Shown here in pieces: positions 34,146-43,913 of a stretch of 64,000 nucleotides of DNA. Origin of the DNA: Chloroflexi bacterium CFX4 (GTDB taxonomy: Bacteria > Chloroflexota > Anaerolineae > Aggregatilineales > UBA2796); contig QWHC01000003.1 of the NCBI GenBank assembly GCA_021404685.1, positions 62,001 to 126,000 of the forward strand, read 5' to 3'. The position numbers and the translations under genes were made by a program. Positions within the stretch are counted from its first letter, which is position 1. The number at the start of each line of letters is the position of its first letter. The notes beneath the pieces are model-generated. The model saw only the letters and a program-made list of their open reading frames with translations. It did no database searches and was not told the DNA's origin.

Positions 34146-35099
34146 ATGAGCGCACTCTCAAGCATTCGGCAAACGGGAAACGTTCCTAGCGTGGGCGAAA
34201 CTTTATCAGGGCGGGCGCAGTGGGTGAGGCATCTGCGCGCCATGCATGGCACAACGCAATTGCTGGGCGGCGCGTGGCTAGGCGCTATGCTTTATCTTGC
34301 CATTGCGGGCTATGCAATCTTTGGCTTGCTGTTGCTGGCGCTTGGTGTGTTGGTTGGCGCACTGCTGACCCTGATCCTGACCAATGCGCCGCCAAAAGTT
34401 GGGCGCGTCGTCATGGGCATGCCGCGCAACCGCATTCTGATGCAGCTTGCCGTCATACTCGGCATTATCTTCATGACGAGCTTTGCGGCGAACAGCTATG
34501 TGCCGCTGTGGTCAGAGGCAGTGGACATTTTTCGCGGCATGGGCAAGGCATATTTCAGCCCGCTGCTGGTTAATGATCCTGCCGCTGCCTTGGGCAACCC
34601 TGCCGCCTATTTCTTCATTCCAGCGCTGCTCTTGGTGCTGTTGGGCGCACGCTGGAGCGAACTGGGCATGGGCGGCGGCCACCGCGTTGGGCAAATGATG
34701 ATCGTATGGGGCGCACTGCCTGCAACACTGCTGTTCTTGGTGCTGTGGTCAGGTGCAGCAACACCACTGCTCCTAGCACGCAGCTTGCTCACGAGTGCGC
34801 TGATCTACGGTTTCGGTGCAGAGTTCCTCTTTCGCGGTGCGCTGCAAACACGCCTGCTGCGCCTGATGAACAGCCGTTGGGCGCTTGCCACGCAAGCCCT
34901 GCTGTTCGCGCTGTGGCATGTGCCAAGCAGCACTGCGGCGTTGAATGGCGATCTGTTGGCGGGCGCAGCCTTCGCCATCGCCCATTATGGCGTGCTAGGT
35001 GTGGCGCTAGGTGTGATTGCCCTTCGCACGCGCAGCCTGTGGGCTGGCACAGCCTTCGCCATCCTGATTAGCGCCTTGAGCCTGATCAGCGCCGCTTAA
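34146..35099 (+). CDS. CPBP-like intramembrane protein
   Basis: 317 residues with about eight membrane helices. The C-terminal half resembles the CPBP (CAAX protease/Abi) family: GAEFLFRGALQTRLL (usual EExxxR), then LLFALWHVPSS (usual FxxxH), then an Ala/Gly-rich helix. The first Glu of EExxxR is Ala, and no third His/Asn motif is obvious, so proteolysis is doubtful. ATG 34146 has GGGAGAA upstream. The end overlaps the opposing cyclase stop by 4 bp. Confidence 0.75.
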   Translation: MSALSSIRQTGNVPSVGETLSGRAQWVRHLRAMHGTTQLLGGAWLGAMLYLAIAGYAIFGLLLLALGVLVGALLTLILTNAPPKVGRVVMGMPRNRILMQLAVILGIIFMTSFAANSYVPLWSEAVDIFRGMGKAYFSPLLVNDPAAALGNPAAYFFIPALLLVLLGARWSELGMGGGHRVGQMMIVWGALPATLLFLVLWSGAATPLLLARSLLTSALIYGFGAEFLFRGALQTRLLRLMNSRWALATQALLFALWHVPSSTAALNGDLLAGAAFAIAHYGVLGVALGVIALRTRSLWAGTAFAILISALSLISAA

Positions 35100-36655
35100 T
35101 CTGCCAAGTGTCCTTTCAGGGCAAAGATTGGCACCGCTGCCGCTTTGCCCTTGAGGGAGATAGCGCCCAGTGTTTCACAGTCCATACGCTCTTTGATCTC
35201 CCTGTAGACTGCTTCTGTCATCAAGATTTGGTTGCGCGCCGCCTTACCCATCAGGCGCGCTGCTGTGTTTACTGTATCGCCCAAGATGTTGAACTCGCGG
35301 CGTCCACGTGGCTCACCAATTTCCGCCGAAAAGACCGATCCACGCGCCAAACCGATTTGGCAATGCACATTGACTGCTTTGCCATCTACTAAAGGTGGCT
35401 GCAAGCGCGTGATCACATCCCGAATGGCAAGGGCAGCATGCGCGGCGCGCAACGGATCATCAGTGTGTGCGTTAGGCGCGCCAAAGGCGATCATCATGTC
35501 TGAGCCGCTTAGGTGGCAGGTCACTTTTTTCAGCACGCCGCCGCGTGCTTCCACTGCTGCGTTGATCAAGCCGAACACACGCGAGAAGCTGGCGGCAAGA
35601 TCGTCCTCCTCATGTGGCTGGACGTGGTCAACCGATTCGGGCAAGCCGACCAGATTCACGAAGATCACAGTTGGTTCGGGAAAATCGGGCGGAATTTGGC
35701 GGCGCGAAGCGTTTTCGACCAACAAATTCAGCACAGCACGCGGTAAGTAGCTTGCCAGCGGCTCCACCACGATCAGCACTTGATCAATTTCGCGCAGCAA
35801 ACCGCCCATGCTGCGATCCATCAGCAGCGCACGCGAAAGCCGCCTGCCGCCCGGCGAAAAGTCGAAGTCACCCAGTTCACGCGCTGTGAGGTCATCCACT
35901 GCCAGCATGTAGCCCGCTTGATCGTTCGGCTCAAAGCGGAACTCACCCTTTACACGCTCATAGGCTTCTAAGGTGAGGTTGACACGCCCAACCTTGCCGG
36001 CGCCTTCCGCCTGCTTGGTGTGCGTCACCGTGCCGCCGAGTAGCACATGCTCCATGCGGAAGGGCGTGCCGATCTCGGCGGTGAAAAAGCGCCCTGAATG
36101 AATGCCAACGCGCATCCCAAGCGTGAACTTGCCCTGTGGCAGCGGCATATCGGTGAACTGCGCCATCGCACGCTGCATCCGCAAGCCAGCGCGCACGGCT
36201 TGCGCGGCGTCGTTTTGGCGGGCAGTCGTTGGAAATTGAACGAGCATGGCATCGCCGGTAAACTCTAGCAGGTTGCCGCCCGATTTGCCGATGATCTCGA
36301 TCATCGTGCCAAAGTAGGCGTTGAGTGTTTTCAGGACGGTGCGCGCACCTGCACGCCCAAAGCTGGCATTTGCCTCCATCAACGGCGTGAAACCAGCAAG
36401 ATCGGTGAACATGAGCGTGCCTTCTTGCCATACATGGCGCACCTCACCCGGCTCTGGCAGCGTTTCGGAAACTTGGCGCGGCATATAATCATAGAGGATG
36501 CTTTGCAGCGTCCGTAGATGCTCAAAAACGCGCTCTAAGGTGGCAGGGGAAGGATCAACCCATGCCGTCGCGTAGAGGTCGGCAGGCAGCAAGTTCCGCA
36601 GCCGCGCTTCAAGCGCAGCAAACAAAGCGGTGGAAGGTTCGTTTTTTTGTGGCAT
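35096..36655 (-). CDS. Tandem class III adenylate/guanylate cyclase-domain protein
   Basis: 519 residues with two cyclase homology domains. Domain 1 (about 75-245) has the metal Asps in LMFTDLAGFTPLME and LLEFTGDAMLVQF, but lacks the transition-state Asn/Arg (MEHVLLGGTVTHTKQAEG). Domain 2 (about 310-480) has lost the first Asp (VIFVNLVGLPES) and keeps NILGDTVNTAARLMG with Asn and Arg. The two halves are complementary, as in the C1/C2 halves of mammalian adenylyl cyclase, so one composite active site is inferred. There is no membrane helix. The product (cAMP or cGMP) cannot be told. Confidence 0.88.
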   Translation of the reverse strand: MPQKNEPSTALFAALEARLRNLLPADLYATAWVDPSPATLERVFEHLRTLQSILYDYMPRQVSETLPEPGEVRHVWQEGTLMFTDLAGFTPLMEANASFGRAGARTVLKTLNAYFGTMIEIIGKSGGNLLEFTGDAMLVQFPTTARQNDAAQAVRAGLRMQRAMAQFTDMPLPQGKFTLGMRVGIHSGRFFTAEIGTPFRMEHVLLGGTVTHTKQAEGAGKVGRVNLTLEAYERVKGEFRFEPNDQAGYMLAVDDLTARELGDFDFSPGGRRLSRALLMDRSMGGLLREIDQVLIVVEPLASYLPRAVLNLLVENASRRQIPPDFPEPTVIFVNLVGLPESVDHVQPHEEDDLAASFSRVFGLINAAVEARGGVLKKVTCHLSGSDMMIAFGAPNAHTDDPLRAAHAALAIRDVITRLQPPLVDGKAVNVHCQIGLARGSVFSAEIGEPRGRREFNILGDTVNTAARLMGKAARNQILMTEAVYREIKERMDCETLGAISLKGKAAAVPIFALKGHLAD

Positions 36656-36712
36656 AGTTACAGCTCACTTGTCACATAGATCAACTTTGGACATGAAACG
36701 ACTAAACACGCC

Positions 36713-38917
36713 ATGACGACATTTCCTGCACGCACACGGCTGCATTTACTAGCACTCGCCTGCTACAGCGCCTTAGCATTCATCGTGCTGCACGCGCTCA
36801 TCTTCCATAACGGCACACACACTGCCGGCTACGACTATTTTAACTACCATTGGAACTTTTGGTTTCTGCGCTACCTCAGCCAAACGACGGGCATCAACGC
36901 CTACCTGAACGATTTCGTGTTTTATCCCGCGCTCACCAATTATGGCTTCCATGCTTACGCTGCCTTTTGGTATCCGTTTTGGGCGCTGATCGAGCCGTTG
37001 GTCGGCACCCTAACCGCCTTCAACGTCATCATTTTCACCGCCTGCACCCTGAACGGCTACGCGCTCTTTGTGCTGCTGCGCCGTGAAGGCGTTGCGCCAG
37101 GTTTAGCGCTGATCGGCGGCATTGCCTTGCAAACATTTCCGATTGCGCGTTATTGGTACTATAACACGCATATCAACTTAATGAACTGGTTTTGGCTGCC
37201 GCTGCACCTTATTTTGTGGAGTCAGACGGTCAACGCCACCCGTGCAGGGAGTATACCACGCATGGTTTTCTGGGCAGCCGTGCAAGGGATCGCGCTCTAT
37301 GGGTTGGCGATGAGCGATCACCAATTCCCGATCTTTGCCGCGTTTTTGCTTGTGCCGTTTGGTCTGCTCAGCCTGTGGCAAGCACGGCGAACGCCGCCAC
37401 ACCTGATCAGACTTGTGGCAACCGCCCTCCTGACGGTGAGCATTGCAGTGGCGCTCTTGTGGTTCTGCGGCTATTTACCGCACGCCTTCCAGTTTCGCGG
37501 CACGCTGGCCCCTGGCGATCCAGCAGGGCGCCCTGGTGTAGCGAATCACTTGTTCAGCATGGCAGAGACGTGGTGGCTGTGGAACACGCCTTCGCTAGGT
37601 GCATTCGTGACGTTGGCAGCACTTGCCGCGTTGATCGCGGCGCTTTTTGCGCGGCGGGTGCGCCACCAACAAGATGGGCGTTGGCTGTGGTTTTGGATAG
37701 GCATTCCGCCTTTCCTGATCGCGCTTGGCGGCACGTTGCAACTTGGCGAGGTCCTCCTACCTACGCCTTACCGCTTGCTGCACGCGCTGACCGGCGGCAT
37801 GTTTGGGATGCCGTGGCGGCTGGCGCCTATCTTTGTGATTGCGATGGCTGTCTTCGCAGGGAAAGTCTTCACGCCAATCCTAGCGGGCAAGCAGCGCGTT
37901 CAAATTGCTGTCGTTGTGGGCGCCTTCCTCGCCAATGCGTGGGCAATCCGCTTGTGGCAGACCGCACCGCTCGATCCCGTGCTGCCTGCCTACGCTTTCT
38001 ACGCCGAGATCGGCGCGGAGCGCGGCGCGCCCTACGACGATCTGATCGTCGTGGAAGTGCCGACCGGCGTGGCGACTGGTGAGGTCATCCTTGGCGATCC
38101 GCGTGCCACACAGTTGCAGTGGTATGGCATTACGCACCAAAAGCGCATGATCAACGGCTTCATCTCGCGGGCGCCCGTTGAGCATTTCTTCTACATCGAA
38201 ACGGGCGATCCGATGCTCAGTTGGTTGGGTCAGCGCGTGCCGCTGGATGCACCTTTTGTGCAAATGCAGATGCGCGAGCGCATTTTTGGCTATCCAATCG
38301 GCTACTTTGTGGTGCATCAGGACTTGATCGGGCGCGAGAGCGCAGCACTCACCGAGATTTTTGATTTCTTCAACCAAGATCGCAATATGCGCGAACTGCT
38401 CTGCCCGTTATGGGTGGAAGGCGCGGCGGTTGCCTACCGCACGGCGGCGCATCCTGACTGGGATGGCTGTCCGCAGCGTGTGCCGCCGAACGGCGTGATT
38501 GATCTGGGTGCCGCGGAGGATGTGCGCTTCATCGGGCGCGGCTGGCACTACGCCGAGACGATTGCAGGCATCACGGCGCGCTGGACGGGTGCAGAGGCGG
38601 GCGCACGGCTCTATTTGCGCCTCCCTGAGCAGCGCGCCTACCAGATCACGCTTTCGGCGCAGGCATTTGGGCAAGCACGGCAGCTCAGTTTGTTTGCAAA
38701 CGGCGTGCCACTAGAGGCAGTCAGCGTGCAGCCTGACGAACTGGCTGAGTATACGTTCAGGCTGCCGCCTGAGGCGCTGCCTTTTGAAGATGGCTACCTT
38801 GAACTGGCACTTGCTTATGATTTGGGCGGGCAAGATGCGGCGCTAGGGCGGACGCTTGGTGTGTTGGTGGATTGGCTGCGCCTGACGCCACTTGAAGAAA
38901 CGGACAATAGCGAGTAA
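36713..38917 (+). CDS. Polytopic membrane protein, GT-C glycosyltransferase-like
   Basis: 734 residues. About ten to twelve membrane helices fill the first 430 residues. The first external loop TAGYDYFNYHWNFWFLRY carries acidic and aromatic residues as in GT-C type glycosyltransferases (Asp-containing loop 1). The C-terminal third (about 430-734) is soluble and ends in a beta-sandwich-like part (YQITLSAQAFGQARQLSLFA). This is the layout of lipid-linked-sugar transferases, but I see no specific family signature. It starts divergently from the cyclase gene, 57 bp apart. Confidence 0.65.
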   Translation: MTTFPARTRLHLLALACYSALAFIVLHALIFHNGTHTAGYDYFNYHWNFWFLRYLSQTTGINAYLNDFVFYPALTNYGFHAYAAFWYPFWALIEPLVGTLTAFNVIIFTACTLNGYALFVLLRREGVAPGLALIGGIALQTFPIARYWYYNTHINLMNWFWLPLHLILWSQTVNATRAGSIPRMVFWAAVQGIALYGLAMSDHQFPIFAAFLLVPFGLLSLWQARRTPPHLIRLVATALLTVSIAVALLWFCGYLPHAFQFRGTLAPGDPAGRPGVANHLFSMAETWWLWNTPSLGAFVTLAALAALIAALFARRVRHQQDGRWLWFWIGIPPFLIALGGTLQLGEVLLPTPYRLLHALTGGMFGMPWRLAPIFVIAMAVFAGKVFTPILAGKQRVQIAVVVGAFLANAWAIRLWQTAPLDPVLPAYAFYAEIGAERGAPYDDLIVVEVPTGVATGEVILGDPRATQLQWYGITHQKRMINGFISRAPVEHFFYIETGDPMLSWLGQRVPLDAPFVQMQMRERIFGYPIGYFVVHQDLIGRESAALTEIFDFFNQDRNMRELLCPLWVEGAAVAYRTAAHPDWDGCPQRVPPNGVIDLGAAEDVRFIGRGWHYAETIAGITARWTGAEAGARLYLRLPEQRAYQITLSAQAFGQARQLSLFANGVPLEAVSVQPDELAEYTFRLPPEALPFEDGYLELALAYDLGGQDAALGRTLGVLVDWLRLTPLEETDNSE

Positions 38918-38977
38918 CTTTTTAAGTGGCAGTGCGTATTAAGGCTGTAGGGGCCATTCAAAAGGGAGAGTGTAAAT

Positions 38978-39349
38978 ATGATTCGTGCAAATCGCCCAAC
39001 GCTCATCACAATCCTGAGCGCGTACTATGTCATCTGGGGCTTGGCAACAACGGTATGGAATCTGTTGACAAGCGTTCTTGGCGTGGTGATGGTGTGTTTT
39101 GCGCCGGGCTTGCTGGCAGGCGGCATTTGGGGCTTGATTCAGGGCGTGATGAGCATCATCTTGGGCTTCTCGCTCTATTCAGGCAAAAACTGGACGCAAA
39201 TCGTGGTCACCGTGTTGGCAGTGCTTGGGATCATCTCGGCGGTGCTGGGTGGTCTGTACTTTGCGACAATCGTCAGCATTGCCATCAACGTGCTTGTGCT
39301 GATCTACGTCAACTCAGATGAAGCCAAGCGCTTCTTCGCCACCAACTAA
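38978..39349 (+). CDS. Small integral membrane protein
   Basis: 123 residues, four hydrophobic helices, basic N-terminus MIRANRPTLITILSAYY. Segments WGLIQGVMSIILGFSLYSGK and WTQIVVTVLAVLGIISAVLG resemble generic DUF-type bacterial membrane proteins with the YSGKNWTQ turn between helices 2 and 3. AGGGAGAG lies upstream of ATG 38978. A strong terminator follows 20 bp after the stop, so it ends a transcript with the GT-C-like gene (60 bp upstream). Function unknown. Confidence 0.75.
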   Translation: MIRANRPTLITILSAYYVIWGLATTVWNLLTSVLGVVMVCFAPGLLAGGIWGLIQGVMSIILGFSLYSGKNWTQIVVTVLAVLGIISAVLGGLYFATIVSIAINVLVLIYVNSDEAKRFFATN

Positions 39350-39369
39350 ACCGCAGGGCAAGCAATCTA

Positions 39370-39394
39370 AAGGGCGGTGCAGACCGCCCTTTTT
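39370..39394 (+). terminator. Intrinsic terminator after the small membrane protein gene
   Basis: Stem aagggcggt (39370-39378) / accgccctt (39383-39391), loop gcag, T-run to 39394. A clean rho-independent terminator. Confidence 0.9.
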
Positions 39395-39474
39395 CACGGT
39401 GTAAATCTTGCTCAGATCAGCTACACTTGCGCTACAATCACGCTGCATGGCAAGTGCTAGAGGAATGCAAACTT

Positions 39475-40428
39475 ATGACCCGACAAAAACGAACGACGGA
39501 CGAACTGCGTGAGCGCGCACTCGGCGCACTGGTGACGGATGCCTTCTTCACGTGGCCCAGCGCACTTGTTATCGGCTTAACGATGATCGCTTTCTTTTCC
39601 GGCATTTCGCTCTTTCCCGCCTTCCAGCCGTGGATGTGGTTGGTAATCGGCGCTATCTTAGAGGCGATCTATTTGGTGGTGACCATCAACGACCCGACGG
39701 CGCGCCGCCAAGCCATCAGCCGTATGTTGCAAGAGAAGTTCGACCCACGCGACATTCGGAATTTGCCCGCCCGCCAACGCCTACAGAAAGCACTGGAATA
39801 TAAGCGCAGCATTGATGAGTTCATTGCCAAGCAAAGCGGCGCGATGCAGCTTGCCCTGCAAGATACTGCCAACGAGATTGAGGATTGGATTGAGCAGATT
39901 TACCTGCTTGGCAAGAGCATTGATAACTTTGAATCAAATGCTATTGTCGAGCGTGATCGGCGCGAAGTGCCAACCCAACTCCGCAGCCTAGAGACGCGCC
40001 TTAAGCTGGAGTCTGATCCGACTGTGAAGGCAGAACTGCAAGAGGCAATCGCCATTCGCAAGCGCCTGTTGGAAGATTTGGGCAAGGTTGCCAGCCTTGT
40101 GAAGCGCACCGAAATCAAGATGGATAACACAGTTGCCCAGCTTAGCTCGGTGCATACCAAACTTCAGCAGATGGCGCACACCAAGCAGATGGACAGCACA
40201 CGCGCCCGCCGCCTGAGCCAAGAAATTCACGATGAAGTTGCCGCCCTTGCCGATATTGTGGAGGCAATGGAAGATATGTATAGCAGCAGCGGCGGCAGTG
40301 GCTACACCAGCGCGGTGGATAAGCTGAGCGCCCGCGTCGAGTCGGCTGCTGCCCCAAGTGAGGAGAGCGAACTAGACAGCTTCCTTGCCGAAGATCAGGC
40401 ACGCCGCCGTTCAGCCCGCAACGAGTAA
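39475..40428 (+). CDS. Membrane-anchored coiled-coil protein
   Basis: 317 residues. Two membrane helices near the N-terminus (about residues 27-48 and 52-72: WPSALVIGLTMIAFFSGISL, WMWLVIGAILEAIYLVV) are followed by a long, charged, mostly helical cytoplasmic region (about 85-290) with coiled-coil character (IEDWIEQIYLLGKSIDNFES, LRSLETRLKLES, KRTEIKMDNTVAQLSSVHTK). A Ser/Glu-rich tail completes it. ATG 39475 is preferred to an upstream in-frame start at 39427, because GAGG lies just ahead and MTRQKRTTDELRERAL looks natural. I do not recognise the family; a scaffold or envelope-organising role is a guess. Confidence 0.75.
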   Translation: MTRQKRTTDELRERALGALVTDAFFTWPSALVIGLTMIAFFSGISLFPAFQPWMWLVIGAILEAIYLVVTINDPTARRQAISRMLQEKFDPRDIRNLPARQRLQKALEYKRSIDEFIAKQSGAMQLALQDTANEIEDWIEQIYLLGKSIDNFESNAIVERDRREVPTQLRSLETRLKLESDPTVKAELQEAIAIRKRLLEDLGKVASLVKRTEIKMDNTVAQLSSVHTKLQQMAHTKQMDSTRARRLSQEIHDEVAALADIVEAMEDMYSSSGGSGYTSAVDKLSARVESAAAPSEESELDSFLAEDQARRRSARNE

Positions 40429-40431
40429 CAG

Positions 40432-41133
40432 CTATGCCTGTTCCAGCCCTGCGGCTGCCTCTGCATCTACCAACCAACGCGCCGCACTGATCAGCTGGGC
40501 GGGGTAGCGCTGCGGATCAGGTGCGCCTTGCAACACAGCCTTTAACGCGGCTGCCTTGTTTGCGCCATTCACCAAAAAGACCTTGTGGCGCGTTGTGTTG
40601 ATGTACGGCGCACTGAGCGTCAGCCGCCACGCCTCTAGCTTTGGCACATAGTTCGCCACGCATGGGCGCGTTGTCTCGCCCAGTGCCGCCGTCTCAGGAA
40701 AAAGCGAGGCGGTGTGGGCATCTTCGCCCATGCCGAGCAAGATCAGGTCAAGCCTTACCGCTGCCAACACGGCACTGTAGTTCGCCGCCGCCATCTCGGG
40801 GGCGAGTTCGCCTTGCATTCGGTGAATGTTCGCCATTGGCACACCAAGCGGCAGCAGCAGTGCCTCATACGCCATGCGGTAGTTGCTCTGTGCGTGATCA
40901 GGCGGCACACAGCGCTCATCTGCCCAATAGAGTTGTACACGCGCCCAATCAAGGCGTGCGCGCCACTCTGGCAGCGCCAACAGGGCATAGAGTGGCAGCG
41001 GCGTGCTGCCACCTGAAAGGGCTAGGCGAAAGACTCCGCGCTCAGCGAGTGATTCTGCGCCAAGCCGTACAATGAGTGCTGCCGCTGCCCATGTCAGATC
41101 GGCAAAATCGCGGTGAATGGTAACATCCTGCAT
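40432..41133 (-). CDS. pgl: 6-phosphogluconolactonase
   Basis: 233 residues. It hydrolyses 6-phosphogluconolactone in the oxidative pentose phosphate pathway. The SugarP_isomerase fold is recognised by FRLALSGGSTPLPLYALLAL, VQLYWADERCVPPDHAQSNY and LILLGMGEDAHTASLFPETA, the typical GMGxDGHTASLFP site with Ala for Gly. The length is normal. It is the end gene of a minus-strand pair with mutS2 (49 bp apart) and converges with the coiled-coil gene (3-bp gap). No zwf or gnd gene is in the window. Confidence 0.94.
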   Translation of the reverse strand: MQDVTIHRDFADLTWAAAALIVRLGAESLAERGVFRLALSGGSTPLPLYALLALPEWRARLDWARVQLYWADERCVPPDHAQSNYRMAYEALLLPLGVPMANIHRMQGELAPEMAAANYSAVLAAVRLDLILLGMGEDAHTASLFPETAALGETTRPCVANYVPKLEAWRLTLSAPYINTTRHKVFLVNGANKAAALKAVLQGAPDPQRYPAQLISAARWLVDAEAAAGLEQA

Positions 41134-41182
41134 GAATACATCCTTGAACAGCTACCAATGATACCACGCGATCAACGTGCCT

Positions 41183-43570
41183 TTAGCCGATGTTCACAAG
41201 GTTCACGACGGTAACACCATCGCCGCCTTCGTTTTCCTCGCCGCGCTGATATTTGCTGACCAATGGATGCCCATGCAGCACATCTCGAATTGCCTTCCGC
41301 AGCGCGCCGGTGCCTTTGCCGTGAATGATCCGCACAAAAGGCAAGCCGGCAAGATAGGCGGCGTCAAGGTATTCTTCAACGCGCTCTAACGATTCCTCAA
41401 CCCGCGCACCGCGCAAGTCCAGTTCCAAGCCGGGCGAAGGTCCGCGCTCAGGCAGCTTTTCGCGGCGCTTTTCGCGCACTTCGCCACCGTCCTTGCCGCG
41501 CCGTTCGATCTCATCCAACTTGGCACGCACGCGCAGCCGTCCGACGGTCACTTCAACATCGGTCGCACCGATCTCGCTGATCTGCCCTTCAGATTTGAGC
41601 GGCAGCACCCAGACCGTCTCGCCGAGTCGGTAGGTTGGTGTATCACCTTCTACGACAGGCAGGCTTGGCGAGCTGATAGCAGGCATGTCTAGGTTGGGCT
41701 GGATGTTAAAGGCAGCCGCCTCCAAGCGCTTGGCAGCCTCTCCCGATTGCCCAATGTTCTGCAAGTCATGCCGCAATTTGCGTATTTCCTTACGGACGAT
41801 CTCTAGCTCACGGTCTGCCACACGGCGCGCTTGTGCCAGAGCGTCCAGGCGTTCTTTTTCGGCATCCTCAAGGCGCTGGCGCAGCTCGCGCACCAGTTGC
41901 TCAGCTTCTTCGCGTTGGGCAAGGGCAGCATCGCGGGCGCGGCGCGTTTCCTCACGGGTTTGTTGCAGTTCATCTAGCAGGTCATCGGCAACCAATTCCT
42001 CAACGCCAACCATGCTGCGCGCCTCATTGATGATCGATTCTGGCAAGCCGAGCCGTGCGGCAATCGCTAGGGCATTTGAGCGACCCGGGATGCCGACGAT
42101 CAGGCGGTAGGTTGGGCGCAGCGTTTGCAGGTCAAACTCCACGCTGGCGTTCCGCACACCTGCCTGCTGCTGGCTGAACACTTTCAGCTCAGGGTGATGC
42201 GTCGTCACCAATGTGGTGATGCCGCGCTCCAGCAGATGCAGCAGCACCGCACGCGCCAGTGCCGAGCCTTCAGCCGGGTCAGTGCCGGCACCTAGCTCAT
42301 CTAGAATGACCAGCGAACGTGAGGTTGCCTCTGCCAAAATCCTGATCGTGTTGGTCATGTGCGAGGAGAAGGTCGAAAGCGACTGCTCAATGCTCTGCTC
42401 ATCGCCAATGTCGGCGTAAATGCCCTCGAACACTGAGAGCTCCGCGCCGAGATTAGCAGGAATGTGCAAGCCGCACTGCGCCATCATACACAGCAAGCCG
42501 ACGGTCTTTAGTGCGACAGTCTTGCCGCCAGTGTTCGGTCCCGTGATGACGAGTGTATAGGTCTTTTCATCCAACGTCAGATCAATCGGTACAACTTTTT
42601 CAGGGTCAAGCAGCGGATGCCGTGCGCCTTCCAGCTTGATCGTGCTGCCGGGATGTGGCGAATCGGTGCGCGGCTGGAAGGCGACCAATTTCGGCGCGGT
42701 GGCGCGCAGATCGGCGGCATAGCGCGCCTTCGCAAAGATCAGATCAAGGTGCGCTAAGCCTTCCACCGTCCGCGTGATGAACTCGCCTTCGTGGTTGACC
42801 AACTCGCTGAGTTCGCGCAGAATGCGGCGAATCTCATCTTCTTCGGCAAGTTGCAGTTCGCGCACGCTGTTGTTCAATTCCACCGTCACCAGCGGCTCAA
42901 TGAAGATCGTCGCGCCGCTAGATGATTGGTCGTGAATGATGCCGGGAATCTTGCCCTTATGCTCAGCGCGCAGCGGAATCACATAGCGTCCGTTGCGCTG
43001 CGTCACAAGCTGTTCTTGCAGGTATTTGGCGTAGTTGGCGTTGGTGATCAAGCTGTTCAAACGGCTCTGCAAGCGCTCTGAGGCAACGCGCATATCACGG
43101 CGGATGAGCGCCAACTTGGGCGAGGCAGCGTCGTTCACGTTGCCAACATCATCTAGCACACGGCTGATCTCACCTTGCAGAGCAGCGCAATCTTCAAGGC
43201 GCTCTGCAATGCCTGCTAAGGTGGGAAATTGGCTGCGAAGGCGCGTTAGGGTGCGCTTGAGCGTGGTTGCACGGCGCAGCGTGCCACGAATATCAAGGAG
43301 CGTTGTCGGCTCTAGGATGATGCCGCGCCCTGCCTGAGAAACTGCCTCACGCACGTCGCGCACGCTGCCAAGTGTAATATCGCTTTTCGACTCAAACAAG
43401 GTTACTGCTTCCGTGGTTTCACGCTGCCAGTCCAGTGCTTCGCGCACATCGCTGCTAGGGCGCAAGGCACGAATAAGCGCCGCACCGCCGGAAAAGCTGG
43501 CATAGCGCGCAAGTTGCTCTAAGATTTTGGGCAGTTCTAAGACATGCGCCGATTTTTCGTCCATTACCAT
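41183..43570 (-). CDS. mutS2: Endonuclease MutS2
   Basis: 795 residues. The core and clamp region (1-320) carry GRYVIPLRAEHKGKIPGIIHD and SSGATIFIEPL. The ABC-type ATPase has Walker A GPNTGGKTVALKT (about 344-356), STFSSHMTNTIRILAEA, Walker B LVILDELGAGTDPAEG and the HHPELK switch. A long coiled coil (about 515-605) is followed by a KOW-like part and a C-terminal Smr nuclease domain (about 715-795) with LELDLRGARVEESLE and IIHGKGTGALRKAI. In the family this protein suppresses recombination and rescues collided ribosomes. Domains and length are complete. Confidence 0.96.
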   Translation of the reverse strand: MVMDEKSAHVLELPKILEQLARYASFSGGAALIRALRPSSDVREALDWQRETTEAVTLFESKSDITLGSVRDVREAVSQAGRGIILEPTTLLDIRGTLRRATTLKRTLTRLRSQFPTLAGIAERLEDCAALQGEISRVLDDVGNVNDAASPKLALIRRDMRVASERLQSRLNSLITNANYAKYLQEQLVTQRNGRYVIPLRAEHKGKIPGIIHDQSSSGATIFIEPLVTVELNNSVRELQLAEEDEIRRILRELSELVNHEGEFITRTVEGLAHLDLIFAKARYAADLRATAPKLVAFQPRTDSPHPGSTIKLEGARHPLLDPEKVVPIDLTLDEKTYTLVITGPNTGGKTVALKTVGLLCMMAQCGLHIPANLGAELSVFEGIYADIGDEQSIEQSLSTFSSHMTNTIRILAEATSRSLVILDELGAGTDPAEGSALARAVLLHLLERGITTLVTTHHPELKVFSQQQAGVRNASVEFDLQTLRPTYRLIVGIPGRSNALAIAARLGLPESIINEARSMVGVEELVADDLLDELQQTREETRRARDAALAQREEAEQLVRELRQRLEDAEKERLDALAQARRVADRELEIVRKEIRKLRHDLQNIGQSGEAAKRLEAAAFNIQPNLDMPAISSPSLPVVEGDTPTYRLGETVWVLPLKSEGQISEIGATDVEVTVGRLRVRAKLDEIERRGKDGGEVREKRREKLPERGPSPGLELDLRGARVEESLERVEEYLDAAYLAGLPFVRIIHGKGTGALRKAIRDVLHGHPLVSKYQRGEENEGGDGVTVVNLVNIG

Positions 43571-43913
43571 TATGCGTTCTCTCTGTGTTTATCCATTGCG
43601 GCGCGCCATGCACACGCAGCTATCCGAATCGTAAAGGCGCAAAGGGCATCTGTCAACACTCAGTTTGCCAAAAGGTGTAAAGGGGTCAAGAGGGATCAAT
43701 TTCACAAACCCTCAGAGGAATGCTTTGCACTTTAAGCGAACACTTGCCCAAAGGCGTGCTGTAGTGATCTGGCACAATGATCGCTCAACACTTTCCGAAA
43801 CGGCTTTGGCAGTATGCTTTTTAGCAAGGGTAGGGGGCATTGCGTTCGTTATTTTTGCATTATTCAACACAACCGTGCGCCCTCCTATGCCTTGCAGATG
43901 GAGGTATGCAGCG
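43571..43913. other. Divergent gap between mutS2 and the VOC gene
   Basis: 343 bp. A plus-strand frame continues upstream of the VOC gene but has no protein-like motif and the ribosome-binding site (GGAGG, 43900-43904) lies at the internal ATG 43914. I see no other gene, repeat or clear promoter. Confidence 0.4.

Noticed and set aside
37192..38082. 296-codon frame inside the GT-C-like gene
   Set aside because: Same strand, other frame, Arg/Cys-rich shadow translation of the membrane protein gene.
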